DNA of 46,082 bases, from positions 1 through 46,082 of the forward strand of contig JANQSF010000118.1 in the NCBI GenBank assembly GCA_028284155.1, written 5' to 3'. This stretch comes from Phycisphaeraceae bacterium (GTDB lineage: Bacteria > Planctomycetota > Phycisphaerae > Phycisphaerales > Phycisphaeraceae). Positions 25,117 to 32,957 of this stretch are shown piece by piece. Both the position numbers and the translations under genes were made by a program. How positions within the stretch are numbered: the first letter of the stretch is position 1; the number at the start of each line of letters is the position of its first letter. Below the pieces are notes generated by a model. That model ran no database searches and was not told the DNA's origin. It saw only the letters and a program-made list of their open reading frames with translations.

Positions 25117-25459
25117 CGCGACCTCCCAACTCAATCTATTCAACCCACCCGTGCGTCGGACAACTCACCCGGCGCGCAACACCGACCCGGCGCCCAGCCA
25201 CATCGCCGCGCGGGAGATCACCAAGACCGGTTCACGCGAAGCGCAGCGACAGCAGGTCGCCGACCTCGTCAACGAACACCCCGGACGTACCTCTCACGAC
25301 CTGGCCCAACTGGCCAACCTCGACCGACACATGGTCGCCAAACGACTCCCCGACGCCGCCGCCCACGGACTCGTCCACAAGGGGCCACAAGGCGCATCCA
25401 CCAACGGACGCCCCGGCGTTACCTGGCTCCCCGGCGCTGCACCCGAGGACGCGGTATGA
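25109..25459 (+). CDS. Winged-helix DNA-binding protein
   Basis: A 116-residue protein from ATG 25109. Residues about 45-105 form a winged helix (RQQVADLVNEHPGRTSHDLA, then LANLDRHMVAKRLPDAAAHG, then a LVHKG...GVTWLP wing), similar to MarR-type folds and typical of small phage regulators. It overlaps the methylase gene by eight bases. The tandem repeat with micro-ORFs begins right after it. Confidence 0.6.
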   Translation: MVSATSQLNLFNPPVRRTTHPARNTDPAPSHIAAREITKTGSREAQRQQVADLVNEHPGRTSHDLAQLANLDRHMVAKRLPDAAAHGLVHKGPQGASTNGRPGVTWLPGAAPEDAV

Positions 25460-25518
25460 CGGACATCGACATCAGATTGAACCGCTTGCAGCCTGCAGGA
25501 CTGCTCTTGAGGAACAAC

Positions 25519-25602
25519 ATGCTCGACTCACTGAAGCTCACAAAGAAAGGAGACCGCGACCTGTCGGGTGTCGCGGCCTCCGTAATGGGGGGGGTCAACT
25601 GA
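25519..25602 (+). CDS. Micro-ORF 1 (27 residues)
   Basis: ATG 25519 stands five bases after GAGGA. The peptide is basic at the start and ends VAASVMGGVN. Its paralogue at 25774 has the same length and shares KL.K and VAAS...GVN. An in-frame ATG at 25456 overlaps the upstream stop (ATGA) and would give 48 residues; the internal start is better supported because its ribosome site is kept in every repeat unit. Confidence 0.5.
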   Translation: MLDSLKLTKKGDRDLSGVAASVMGGVN

Positions 25603-25773
25603 AGCCCCAGAACTTACCCGACTGCCCGAGTCGAGCTTCCTTACCCCGCACTCCTAGCAGTAATGCTAACGCGCCGAATCAATGAACACAAGACCAAATC
25701 GGGCGATTTCAGACTGAGATCGGCGACCGCGAAGTCGTACCAGCGGCCTGCAGGGCTGCTCTTGAGGAACAAC

Positions 25774-25857
25774 ATGCATGACACGCAGAAGCTCAAAAAG
25801 AATGGAGGCCGCAACCCGTGGGGAGTCGCGGCCTCCGCTTTGGAGGGAGTTAACTGA
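25774..25857 (+). CDS. Micro-ORF 2 (27 residues)
   Basis: This is the second copy, exactly 84 bases like the first, with the same GAGGA spacing. It ends VAASALEGVN. The residues between the start and VAAS differ at many positions, yet length and frame are kept. A longer in-frame start exists at 25663 (64 residues). Function unknown. Confidence 0.5.
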   Translation: MHDTQKLKKNGGRNPWGVAASALEGVN

Positions 25858-26034
25858 AATCCCCATCCTCCCCCAACTGCCCGAGTCGAGCCTCCTTACC
25901 CCGTACTCCTCCAACACCAAATGCTAACAAGATGAGCCAATGAACACAAGACCAAATCAGGCGATTTAAGACTGAAAGTGGCGACCGCGAAGTAGTACCA
26001 GCAGCTTGTAAGGCTGCCAATAAGGATCGGCCCA

Positions 26035-26379
26035 ATGAACGACCTATCACTCAAAGACCTTCGAGACGCAAACGAACGCCGCGCGATTCTGTGGCGTGAT
26101 GGCAAGGTCGCCGATGACGTGCCGCTTGAGTTTGCCCTGGTCGAGTTGGCGGGCGAGACGGGCGAGGCGTGCAACGTCGGCAAAAAACTCGCACGCACAC
26201 GGCTCGGGATCAAAGGCGGCGTCGATGACTCGGCACTTGAACACCTAGCCGACGAGTTGGCCGATGTCGTGATTTGCGCCGACCTTGCCGCGATCAAGGC
26301 GGGTATCGACCTCAACGCCGCTGTCCGTCGCAAGTTTAACGCAACCAGCGATAAGCACGGATTCGACGTGAAACTGTGA
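26035..26379 (+). CDS. MazG-like nucleoside triphosphate pyrophosphohydrolase
   Basis: A 114-residue protein from ATG 26035 with AAGGA eight bases upstream. VELAGETGEACNVGKKL (about 38-54) and LADELADVVICADLAA (about 72-87) give the ExxE...ExxD pattern that binds Mg2+ in all-alpha NTP pyrophosphatases. Such enzymes hydrolyse dNTPs or noncanonical nucleotides; phage versions may also tune alarmone or nucleotide pools. Its leader is the third unit of the tandem repeat. Confidence 0.7.
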   Translation: MNDLSLKDLRDANERRAILWRDGKVADDVPLEFALVELAGETGEACNVGKKLARTRLGIKGGVDDSALEHLADELADVVICADLAAIKAGIDLNAAVRRKFNATSDKHGFDVKL

Positions 26380-26428
26380 CCGGGAACGATGACCCGCAGC
26401 TTTGGAAACTGCCATTGGAGGTGACCAC

Positions 26429-26677
26429 ATGTCCGTCACGCTGACCGAAATGAAAACGGCTGTGTGTCGCTGGGGGGCAAAGACGACACACAGCCAAACA
26501 TTTGTTTGCGTCGGATTCATCCCGTGCCGGACCCGGCAACACGAAGCGCTCGGAAGGGCTCGGAATAGTGTCCTGCACAGCCTGCCAAACAGAGGGCAAT
26601 TCCGGTGCGGTGATAGCGCTATCGGCGGACCGAGACATTTTGCTTTAGCTCACGCCCGGCTGTGTAACTCAATGTGA
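26429..26677 (+). CDS. Possible small cysteine-containing protein
   Basis: ATG 26429 follows GGAGG by six bases and opens an 82-codon frame. The product has several Cys and Arg residues but no recognisable fold, and a perfect 12-bp inverted repeat lies inside the frame. The ribosome site favours a real gene; the hairpin and poor composition argue against it. The 26624-26751 stretch holds no supported feature. Confidence 0.3.
   Translation: MSVTLTEMKTAVCRWGAKTTHSQTFVCVGFIPCRTRQHEALGRARNSVLHSLPNRGQFRCGDSAIGGPRHFALAHARLCNSM
26458..26495 (+). promoter_or_regulatory. Perfect 12-bp inverted repeat (hairpin)
   Basis: The arms GGCTGTGTGTCG (26458-26469) and its complement (26484-26495) enclose a 14-base loop. 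AAACATTTGTTT, a second mirrored segment, follows at once. It lies 80 bases after the MazG-like stop and could end that transcript, though no T-run follows. Confidence 0.5.
26612..26623. repeat. 12-bp perfect palindrome
   Basis: GATAGCGCTATC reads the same on both strands. It lies 129 bases before the replication initiator gene, in the region where its promoter or operator would be. No repeat of it was seen elsewhere. Confidence 0.35.
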
Positions 26678-26751
26678 CCCAATAGGCCACAGGTATGACC
26701 AACCGAACCGATGACACGCAGCCGTCCAACGTTCACGTGGAGTGAAGCGGT

Positions 26752-28056
26752 ATGAGTCTCGCCGCGCCGGCCTGGACGGCCGAGCCACAACCCGAACCGT
26801 CACTCCCCGATTGGGTCACCGACGCCGTTAACACAAAGCGCCGATGGAACCGCGCCAACGCGTACCTCATGCTCAACACCGTTGCCCATCATGCCACTGT
26901 AGAGCACGACGGCTCGTTCACGGGCGCACGACTCGGCGCAAACGACTTCATCACCGCCACAGGCCTCGTCCGTTCAACCGTCTGGGATTGGATTGGGAAA
27001 CTCGAACGCCTCGGCGTCCTGGTCACCCTTGACACCGGCACCAAGCTCGACGGCAAGCAGCTCCCCAACATGTACGGCATACCCGGTCACGCCGGCGCAC
27101 TCGACGTCCGAAAGAAAACCCGACGCAAACAGGTCATGGAACACACCGGCGGCGGCATCTACCGACCGCGTGTCATGACCGACGGCGAACAACTTCCCAT
27201 GTTCGCGCACCTGACCCCCAACGACCCAGCATCATCCGCGCCCGACCACGACGGCGCACCCTGCAAAACGACGTCACCCGAACATGACGGCGACGCCAAC
27301 GACCCACCGCCCGGCTCCATGGCCGCGCCTGATGACTCCGGGGGCCACACTACCCCCCCGTCCGAAGTTCGGACTACCCCTAGTCCGAAGGCCGGACTAC
27401 CCCCCGTCCGGAGTCCGGACTACCCCCCGTCCGAAGTCCGGGCGCACCATGGGAATGGTCATGGAATGAATAAAACCCATGGTCATGGGGCTTCGCAATC
27501 GCGCGGAAAGTGCGCGCCGACGAAGCCGCGCCGATTACCGCCACCACCGTCCGCGCCGTCGATCACCAGTGTGACCCGACTCGATCTCGAAGACGACGAA
27601 CGCCTGGCCGAACTCTGGCGACAAGCCCGAACGCGGTCCAAGCCACTGCCCAATCTCACCCGCGTCAACTTCTACGCCGCCGCCGAGCGCGCCCTCCGCA
27701 TCACCAAACGCGACGGCGGAGACGCCGGCCGACTGTTCGGCTCTCTCGTCTGGCGAGGCCACTACCAGACGATCAGCAACGCCGACGAGGTCGCAGCCGA
27801 AGCACGCATCGTCAACTACGACCGCCGAAACGACCCATCACCCAAGCAAACCCGCGGCGCTTCAGCCGCGAGCGATCAAGCCAAACTGTCACGACCAACA
27901 CCACCCGGGGGCGGCGACGTCGCGCACGTCAACGCCGCCCGCGCCGCCACACGCGACAACACGACTTTGGGCATGAGCGCCTTTCGCGCTCTGAAGCAAG
28001 CCGACTCGACCTGGACGCTCACCCGCTTCCGCGAAGCCGACGCCAAGCAAGGTTAA
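26752..28056 (+). CDS. Replication initiator (lambda O-like), winged helix
   Basis: A 434-residue protein from ATG 26752 behind GGAG. Residues about 25-115 form a winged helix: LPDWVTDAVNTKRRWNRANA, a helix pair, then FITATGLVRSTVWDWIGKLE as recognition helix and GVLVTLD as wing, as in phage O/DnaD-type initiators. A disordered Pro/His/Gly region (about 150-260) covers the DNA iterons. A C-terminal helical domain (about 280-380), suitable for helicase-loader contact, follows. The origin-in-gene layout supports the call. Confidence 0.7.
   Translation: MSLAAPAWTAEPQPEPSLPDWVTDAVNTKRRWNRANAYLMLNTVAHHATVEHDGSFTGARLGANDFITATGLVRSTVWDWIGKLERLGVLVTLDTGTKLDGKQLPNMYGIPGHAGALDVRKKTRRKQVMEHTGGGIYRPRVMTDGEQLPMFAHLTPNDPASSAPDHDGAPCKTTSPEHDGDANDPPPGSMAAPDDSGGHTTPPSEVRTTPSPKAGLPPVRSPDYPPSEVRAHHGNGHGMNKTHGHGASQSRGKCAPTKPRRLPPPPSAPSITSVTRLDLEDDERLAELWRQARTRSKPLPNLTRVNFYAAAERALRITKRDGGDAGRLFGSLVWRGHYQTISNADEVAAEARIVNYDRRNDPSPKQTRGASAASDQAKLSRPTPPGGGDVAHVNAARAATRDNTTLGMSAFRALKQADSTWTLTRFREADAKQG
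27360..27443. other. Predicted replication origin: four iterons in the initiator gene
   Basis: Four 15-bp units start at 27360, 27383, 27406 and 27429, exactly 23 bp apart, separated by 8-bp TACCCCYM spacers. Units 1 and 3 (GTCCGAAGTTCGGAC and GTCCGGAGTCCGGAC) are perfect inverted repeats around a central G; units 2 and 4 are close variants. The 23-bp period is not a multiple of three, so the repeat is conserved as DNA, not as peptide. An A/T-richer stretch (27465-27475) between two ATGGTCATGG copies (27455-27464, 27479-27488) follows and may be the unwinding site. Confidence 0.75.
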
Positions 28057-28072
28057 CGCTGGAGACGCAATC

Positions 28073-28912
28073 ATGACAGCCACCCTTGCTATTGCCTCGC
28101 CCGCGCGACAACTCGACACGTCGTTGATCGAATGGACCGGGCCAACATGGAACCCGTGGCAGGCCTGCCACATGATCTCGCCCGGTTGCGCGAACTGCTA
28201 CATGTTCACCGGCATGCGCCGTTGGGGGAAAGACCCCGACAAGCCCTTCCGATCATCGCCTGCGACGTTCAACAAACCACTCAAGTGGCAACGCGAGGTT
28301 GAAGCCGGCGATCGCACCGTCCGAGACCGCCTCGTCTTCACCTGCTCATGGTCCGACTGGTTCATCGAAGAGGCCGACCCGTGGCGCAACGACGCCTGGG
28401 ACATCGTCCGACGTTGCCCCAGCCTTGTGTTCCAGATCCTGACCAAACGACCCGAACGCATCGCCGGACGACTCCCGCACGACTGGCACGACATACAGCA
28501 CCACGTCTGGATGGGCGTCACCGTCGAATCGAGTAAACAGGCCTACCGCATCAAGGCACTCAACGACGCTCTCAACGGCTGGGCCAACTCACAAGGCTGT
28601 GGCATCCGCTTCGTCTCCTACGAGCCGGCGTTGTCCGCGATCGAATGGTGCAAGGTCGAAGGCATCGAACACATCAACTGGATCATCGCCGGCGGCGAGT
28701 CAGGCCCTAAAGCCCGAGCGCCCCTCGCTGACTGGTTCCGCCAAACGCGCGACTTCTGTCACTCCCTTCGCACCCCGTTCTTCTTCAAACAATGGGGCGA
28801 GTATCTGCCACTCGAGCACACTTGCGAGCAGCCAACCCGCGTCGGCAAGAAAGCCGCCGGCCGGCACCTCGACGGCCAACTCCACGACGACATGCCAACG
28901 CTGCCCGCATGA
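28073..28912 (+). CDS. Phage Gp37/Gp68-family protein (DUF5131)
   Basis: A 279-residue protein from ATG 28073, sixteen bases after the initiator stop. TWNPWQAC...PGCANCY gives Cys 32, 39 and 42 (C-x6-C-x2-C), the signature of the DUF5131 group, followed by FSWSDWF-like (FTCSWSDWF), LVFQILTKRPERI, GVTVES, FVSYEPAL, IIAGGESGP and FFFKQWGEY motifs, all characteristic. The family resembles radical SAM proteins with an iron-sulfur cluster, but its reaction is unknown. It is a common phage early gene. Confidence 0.85.
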   Translation: MTATLAIASPARQLDTSLIEWTGPTWNPWQACHMISPGCANCYMFTGMRRWGKDPDKPFRSSPATFNKPLKWQREVEAGDRTVRDRLVFTCSWSDWFIEEADPWRNDAWDIVRRCPSLVFQILTKRPERIAGRLPHDWHDIQHHVWMGVTVESSKQAYRIKALNDALNGWANSQGCGIRFVSYEPALSAIEWCKVEGIEHINWIIAGGESGPKARAPLADWFRQTRDFCHSLRTPFFFKQWGEYLPLEHTCEQPTRVGKKAAGRHLDGQLHDDMPTLPA

Positions 28913-28927
28913 CCTGAACCCAAACTG

Positions 28928-29164
28928 ATGAGCGAGACGCACCCCGACATCCTCACGGACAAAGAGGCCGCCGCATACCTGCGCCTCACCGGGCCCCGGT
29001 CGATGGATACCGTCGCGCGCAAGTACCGCCTCCTGCCACTCGACATGCCCGGGCCGCGCACCTCGCACCGCGCGGACCTCGACGACGCCGTCCAAGAGGC
29101 CAGAGGACGTGACAATGTCGCACGCGGGCCCAAGCGCTTGCAAATCAATGACGGAGTGGCATGA
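28928..29164 (+). CDS. Excisionase-like DNA-binding protein
   Basis: A 78-residue protein from ATG 28928. ILTDKEAAAYLRLTGPRSMDT is a MerR/excisionase-type helix-turn-helix that introduces the family; a basic stretch follows. Its stop overlaps the integrase start by four bases. The small size and place beside integrase indicate it controls the direction of recombination at the tRNA. Confidence 0.7.
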   Translation: MSETHPDILTDKEAAAYLRLTGPRSMDTVARKYRLLPLDMPGPRTSHRADLDDAVQEARGRDNVARGPKRLQINDGVA

Positions 29165-30489
29165 TGGACGACATGCCGACCGAACCCCCTTTCCCACGCG
29201 AAGAACGACCGGGCGTTTGGGTCACCCGCTGGCGTTCGGACGAAACAACCGCGGGCCGGCGACCGCAATACAACCAACGCTTCTACGGCAGCCGCACCGA
29301 TGTCACTCGCGAATACAAACGATGGCTCAAACGCTGGCGATTGGACGGACTGCTACAAGACCCCACGGCGACAACCGGCATCACCATCGCCGAGTTTGCC
29401 CAGACGTATCTTGACCACGCCCAACGCTACTATCGCAAACACGGCCGCGCCACCAGCCACATCTGGAAAGTCCGAAGCGCCCTCCAAAACCTGGTCGACG
29501 CCGTCGGCGATAGCCGGTCGTCATGCGTCACGTCGCGGATCCTGCGCGACCTAAAACGCCAAGGCCTCGTTTCGGTCAATGGCGAACTCTTCGCCGACGC
29601 TCTCACGCCCCCACTGCTTGCTAATCTGCGTGACGAGCTCGACCAGCCCGACGCCAAACGCAAGACCATCAATGACTGGATCACGATCATCCGCCAGGCG
29701 TGGTCTTGGGGTGCCCAAAAGGGCCTGATCGACAGTGATGTCGCACTCCGACTGTCCACCGTCTCCATGCTGACCAAAGGCCGCAGCAGTTCGGCGGAGT
29801 ACGCCGTTGTCAAGCCCATCCACTGGTCGGTCGTCGAAGCGACGCTGGAGCAATGTACGTCGATCGTCCAGGCCATGATCAAGCTCCAATGGCATACCGG
29901 CATGCGCCCTGGCGAAGTGTGTGTCCTGCGACCGGCCGACGTAGAGACGAAGGGCGACGTCTGGCTTTACTGCCCCACCGAACACAAGGGCGAGCATATC
30001 GACAGACGCCGCGTCGTCGCGCTCGGCCCGGTTACGCAGAAGATCCTGACCCCGTTCCTCCAGCGGGATCTGACTGGCTTCTGCTTCGAGCCGGTGGCTT
30101 CATCGATCGAACGCGGCCGGACACCACGCCAGACAATCGGCAAGCGATACACGACTGGCAGCTACCGACGAGCCATACACCGCGCTTGCGATCGCGCGTT
30201 CCCTCCCGAAGGCGCCATTGCCCAGTCTGAAGACGAGTCTGCCCAGAAGTGGCGGGCAAGGCTCGGGGATGCATGGTCGCAAGTGCAGGAGTGGCGCGCC
30301 GAGCACCAGTGGAGCCCTCACCAACTCCGTCACGCCAAGGAAGCGCAGATAGAACGAGCCGAAGGCCTTGACGCCGCGCGGTTATTCTTGGGTCACAGTC
30401 GACAATCAACGACAGAACAGTACGGCCGTTCAGAACGTGAGCGACGCGACCTCGAACGACTCATCGAACTGGCACGCAAATATGGATGA
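29161..30489 (+). CDS. Tyrosine recombinase (phage integrase)
   Basis: A 442-residue protein from ATG 29161, coupled to the excisionase-like gene. Residues about 75-200 form the core-binding domain. The catalytic set is complete: Arg 249 (TGMRPGEV), Lys 276 (EHKGEH), His 387 and Arg 390 (HQLRHA), His 412 (LGHSRQSTT) and the nucleophile Tyr 421. It would insert the phage by recombination at the 3' part of the tRNA-Val gene that starts 75 bases downstream. Confidence 0.92.
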   Translation: MMDDMPTEPPFPREERPGVWVTRWRSDETTAGRRPQYNQRFYGSRTDVTREYKRWLKRWRLDGLLQDPTATTGITIAEFAQTYLDHAQRYYRKHGRATSHIWKVRSALQNLVDAVGDSRSSCVTSRILRDLKRQGLVSVNGELFADALTPPLLANLRDELDQPDAKRKTINDWITIIRQAWSWGAQKGLIDSDVALRLSTVSMLTKGRSSSAEYAVVKPIHWSVVEATLEQCTSIVQAMIKLQWHTGMRPGEVCVLRPADVETKGDVWLYCPTEHKGEHIDRRRVVALGPVTQKILTPFLQRDLTGFCFEPVASSIERGRTPRQTIGKRYTTGSYRRAIHRACDRAFPPEGAIAQSEDESAQKWRARLGDAWSQVQEWRAEHQWSPHQLRHAKEAQIERAEGLDAARLFLGHSRQSTTEQYGRSERERRDLERLIELARKYG

Positions 30490-30522
30490 CCTGTGCCCAA
30501 ATCTGTGCCCACTCCAAAGAAT

Positions 30523-30551
30523 AAGGGGTCACGTTTTCGACGTAACCCCTT
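30523..30551 (+). terminator. Hairpin terminator after integrase
   Basis: An 11-bp stem with one C-A mismatch (AAGGGGTCACG paired with CGTAACCCCTT) and a 7-base loop lies between integrase and the convergent tRNA. It may stop transcripts from both sides; no long T-run follows. Confidence 0.55.
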
Positions 30552-30563
30552 GCAGAATCAGCA

Positions 30564-30637
30564 TGGGCGATACAGGACTCGAACCTGTGGCCTCTTCGGT
30601 GTAAACGAAGCGCTCTAGCCAACTGAGCTAATCGCCC
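30564..30637 (-). tRNA. tRNA-Val (UAC), prophage attachment site
   Basis: On the minus strand a 7-bp acceptor stem (GGGCGAT, 30637-30631, with 30571-30565) and discriminator A (30564) enclose D, anticodon and T arms. The anticodon arm is CTTCG-TTTACAC-CGAAG, anticodon TAC, so valine. CCA is not encoded. The 3' end faces the integrase. The gene is complete, as expected where the phage restores the tRNA end; the crossover should lie in the anticodon-to-3' half, and a copy should exist at the unseen left end. Confidence 0.92.
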
Positions 30638-30667
30638 TGATCTCAGTGAGCCATCTTAGCCACGTGG

Positions 30668-31693
30668 TCAGTCCGACGCGCTCTCTGGCTTGAATCGGCC
30701 GGCCTTCATCTGCGGGATCAGTTTGCGGATGACGTCGGCCGGCACGGCGTAACTCTCAACACGTCCAGCCCGTGCGATGTTCAGTCCGATGACCTCACCC
30801 TTCAGATCGACCAACGGCCCGCCCACGTCCTGTGGACGCAGCACGGTGTCGTGTTGCAGCACGGCCGGGAAGCCGGTCAGCCGACCGCTGAGCGGACCGC
30901 CCATCAACTGCTGGCGGGCGCCGCGGTTTGTGCCGCTCAGGACGGCAAGCTGTGAGCGTAAAACGACCGAGACCGTTTTTTCCTCACCATCGCGCAGGTA
31001 CGTGACCTTAATGGTGTACCCGGGGTCGTGGCCGGTCACCATGCTGCGCAGGTGCGCCAAATCCTTAACCTTCTTGCCGTCCACGGCGGTGATCACATCG
31101 CCCGCTTTGAGGCCCGCCTTCTCAGCCCCGCTGTTCCGGTGCACCTGCGTCACGGCAACGCCGTCCTTGTCAGGGCCGATGCCCACACCCATGAAGCCGC
31201 CGACGCGCGCGATCGTCCGCTGCGGCGTGCTCACGTTGCCGATCGCGATCGGCCACTCCGATCGGCCGACCGTCACGACCCAGTTCCCCACCGTCGGGTA
31301 CGCCTTCTTTGAGAACTGAACGCTCTGCAGTTTCTCTTTGCTCTTCACCTTGATCATCGCCAGATCGTGCTGCTTATGCACGCCCACGACCTCAGCTTCC
31401 AGGTCGTCACCGTCGGGCAGGCGGACCGTGATCTCGCCGTTTAACTCGCTGGCCTTGGTCATGATGAACCCGGCAGGATCGACCACCGCCCCCAGCGCCT
31501 TGTCCTTGTTGTCGATCAGGATGCGCACCGTCGCCTGCCGCGCCTTGGCCACGATCGGCTTGAACGATTGCAGCACGCGCCGGCCGTTCTTGAAAAGGTG
31601 CGGCTGAAGCGTGTTCTTCGGCTGCGCCCACGCGGGCAACGCGAACGCGGCAACCAACAGGACGGAAAGAGCGGGTCGAACAATTCGTTGCAT
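30668..31693 (-). CDS. Catalytically dead HtrA-like protein with PDZ
   Basis: I start it at ATG 31693, where a signal peptide begins (IVRPALSVLLVAAFALPAWA); ATG 31708 is possible, and the frame is open to 31744. The protease domain keeps the HtrA pattern and the Asp (HDLAMIKV), but the His position reads FIMTKASEL instead of TxxHV and the Ser position reads QDVGGPL instead of GNSGGPL. A PDZ domain lies at about 200-265 (GAEKAGLKAGDVITAVDG). It should bind substrate or the partner protease rather than cut. It is the second gene of a pair with the active protease upstream. Confidence 0.8.
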   Translation of the reverse strand: MQRIVRPALSVLLVAAFALPAWAQPKNTLQPHLFKNGRRVLQSFKPIVAKARQATVRILIDNKDKALGAVVDPAGFIMTKASELNGEITVRLPDGDDLEAEVVGVHKQHDLAMIKVKSKEKLQSVQFSKKAYPTVGNWVVTVGRSEWPIAIGNVSTPQRTIARVGGFMGVGIGPDKDGVAVTQVHRNSGAEKAGLKAGDVITAVDGKKVKDLAHLRSMVTGHDPGYTIKVTYLRDGEEKTVSVVLRSQLAVLSGTNRGARQQLMGGPLSGRLTGFPAVLQHDTVLRPQDVGGPLVDLKGEVIGLNIARAGRVESYAVPADVIRKLIPQMKAGRFKPESASD

Positions 31694-31724
31694 GAGTTCA
31701 CCATCCATGGGGATTGAGCGGGTT

Positions 31725-32957
31725 TCAGCCACGTGAATTGCCAAGCGTCACGCGGGCCTTGCGAACTTTGCCGTCGCGCAGGTATTCGATCTGCACCTTG
31801 TCGCCCGGCGAACCGCGACGCACCAGGTTGACCAGTTGCCGGAAGTTCTTGATCGCGGTCGTGTTGTACTTGGTAATCACATCACCCTTTTGCAGCTTCG
31901 CCTTCTTCGCCGGGCCGTTGTTGACGACCTCCGTGATTTCCGCGCCCTTTTCGTGGTCGTCGGCCTTGATGCCGAAGTACGGGCGACCGCCCCATGTTTC
32001 GGCCTTGGCCAAGCGGTCCCACGTCGAGCGGTACGTGTCGATCGGCACGTGCATGTTGTACGTCGTCGAGACGCTGATTCGGCTGTGGATGCCGATGACC
32101 CGGCCGCGCATATCGAACAGCGGGCCGCCGGAGTCGCCGCCGACCAGTGTGCAGTCGGTGCGCAGCACCTGCGGAAAGATCTGAATCAAACGGCCAACAC
32201 GCACGACCGCCGGCCGACCGCTGCGCCAACCGCCGGGGTGACCCGTCGCGACGCACCAGTGACCGACGCCCACGTCGTCGACCGATCCAACTTGCGCGAA
32301 CGGCCACTTGCGCTTGTCGTCGTCCAACTTGATCAGGCCGGAGTCGATGCCGTGATTGATACCCAGCGTCTTGCCGCTGACACGCTTGCCGTCGGGCAGG
32401 ATGACCGTGATCTTTTGATTTGGTCGTGCCGCGACGTGGCCGGCCGTCAGGACGTAGCCGTCTTCGCTGATGATGACCCCGCTGCCCGTCGCGCTGGTCC
32501 GACTCTCGGTGTTGCGAACGATGATGCCGACGGTGGTTTTCAGCGCGATGTCGGTGACCTGCTTGACCCGCTTCTGAATGGCCTGCAGTTCCTCAGCCGA
32601 GTCGGGGTACGGCTTGGTCAACACGTCGGGCACGGTGTCGAGCGCGGTCTTGATCCGTGCGAGCGTCGGGTTGCCTGCCGACTTGGCGGGCTTGTCGTCT
32701 TCCTTTGCCTTGGTCTTCGCGTCCGGCTTGGCGGGCGATTCGCCCTTGATCTCGGGCTTGGGCTTGTCGTCCGCCTGACCCTTGGTTTCGCTCTGCGGCT
32801 TCTGCGCATCTTTGGCCAGCGCTTCGACGGGCGCCATCATGACAAACACGCTCAAAGCGAACATCCCGATCATCGTTCCTGCGTCAGCCAATCGACTGCG
32901 GCGAGAAGACCGAGGGCGACCATTGTTCCACGGGCCAAAGTTCCAAAGACGCGTCAC
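31725..32957 (-). CDS. Secreted HtrA-like serine protease with PDZ
   Basis: A 410-residue protein; start 32957 gives a long basic leader, while ATG 32873 (MIGMFALSVFVMM) is a plausible shorter start. After the signal peptide comes a Lys/Pro/Glu-rich linker (about 50-100), then a trypsin fold with His in VLTAGHVA, Asp in HGIDSGLIKLD and Ser in GGDSGGPLFD, all three present. A PDZ-like domain (about 330-395, KKAKLQKGDVITKYN) ends the protein. It should act in the periplasm in protein quality control or signalling. Its reading frame overlaps that of the next gene. Confidence 0.85.
   Translation of the reverse strand: MTRLWNFGPWNNGRPRSSRRSRLADAGTMIGMFALSVFVMMAPVEALAKDAQKPQSETKGQADDKPKPEIKGESPAKPDAKTKAKEDDKPAKSAGNPTLARIKTALDTVPDVLTKPYPDSAEELQAIQKRVKQVTDIALKTTVGIIVRNTESRTSATGSGVIISEDGYVLTAGHVAARPNQKITVILPDGKRVSGKTLGINHGIDSGLIKLDDDKRKWPFAQVGSVDDVGVGHWCVATGHPGGWRSGRPAVVRVGRLIQIFPQVLRTDCTLVGGDSGGPLFDMRGRVIGIHSRISVSTTYNMHVPIDTYRSTWDRLAKAETWGGRPYFGIKADDHEKGAEITEVVNNGPAKKAKLQKGDVITKYNTTAIKNFRQLVNLVRRGSPGDKVQIEYLRDGKVRKARVTLGNSRG

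Larger units (their letters stand above)
25488..26034 (+). repeat. Tandem 258-bp repeat carrying three leader-ORF units
   Basis: Two full units and a partial third lie head to tail: corresponding points at 25696 and 25954 are 258 bases apart, and the two micro-ORF starts at 25519 and 25774 are 255 apart. Each unit has a hairpin just before a ribosome site and an ORF: 25488-25504 (GCAG/CTGC), 25743-25759 (GCGGC/GCTGC) and 26001-26017 (GCAGC/GCTGC). The third unit leads into the MazG-like gene. A second mirrored segment (AAATCGGGCGATTT at 25696, AAATCAGGCGATTT at 25954) is conserved. The stretch contains no other gene. Confidence 0.8.

Noticed and set aside
24987..25685. A 232-codon rightward frame across the Dam, winged-helix and micro-ORF genes.
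   Set aside because: It is out of frame with three better-supported genes and has no recognisable domain.
25488..26034. CRISPR array.
   Set aside because: The repeated unit is 258 bp and present about twice, with diverged copies; there are no short regular repeats with unique spacers and no cas genes.
27360..27443. Protein-level Pro-rich tandem repeat as the reason for the periodicity.
   Set aside because: The 23-bp period shifts the frame in every unit, so the encoded peptides differ; the DNA is what is conserved.
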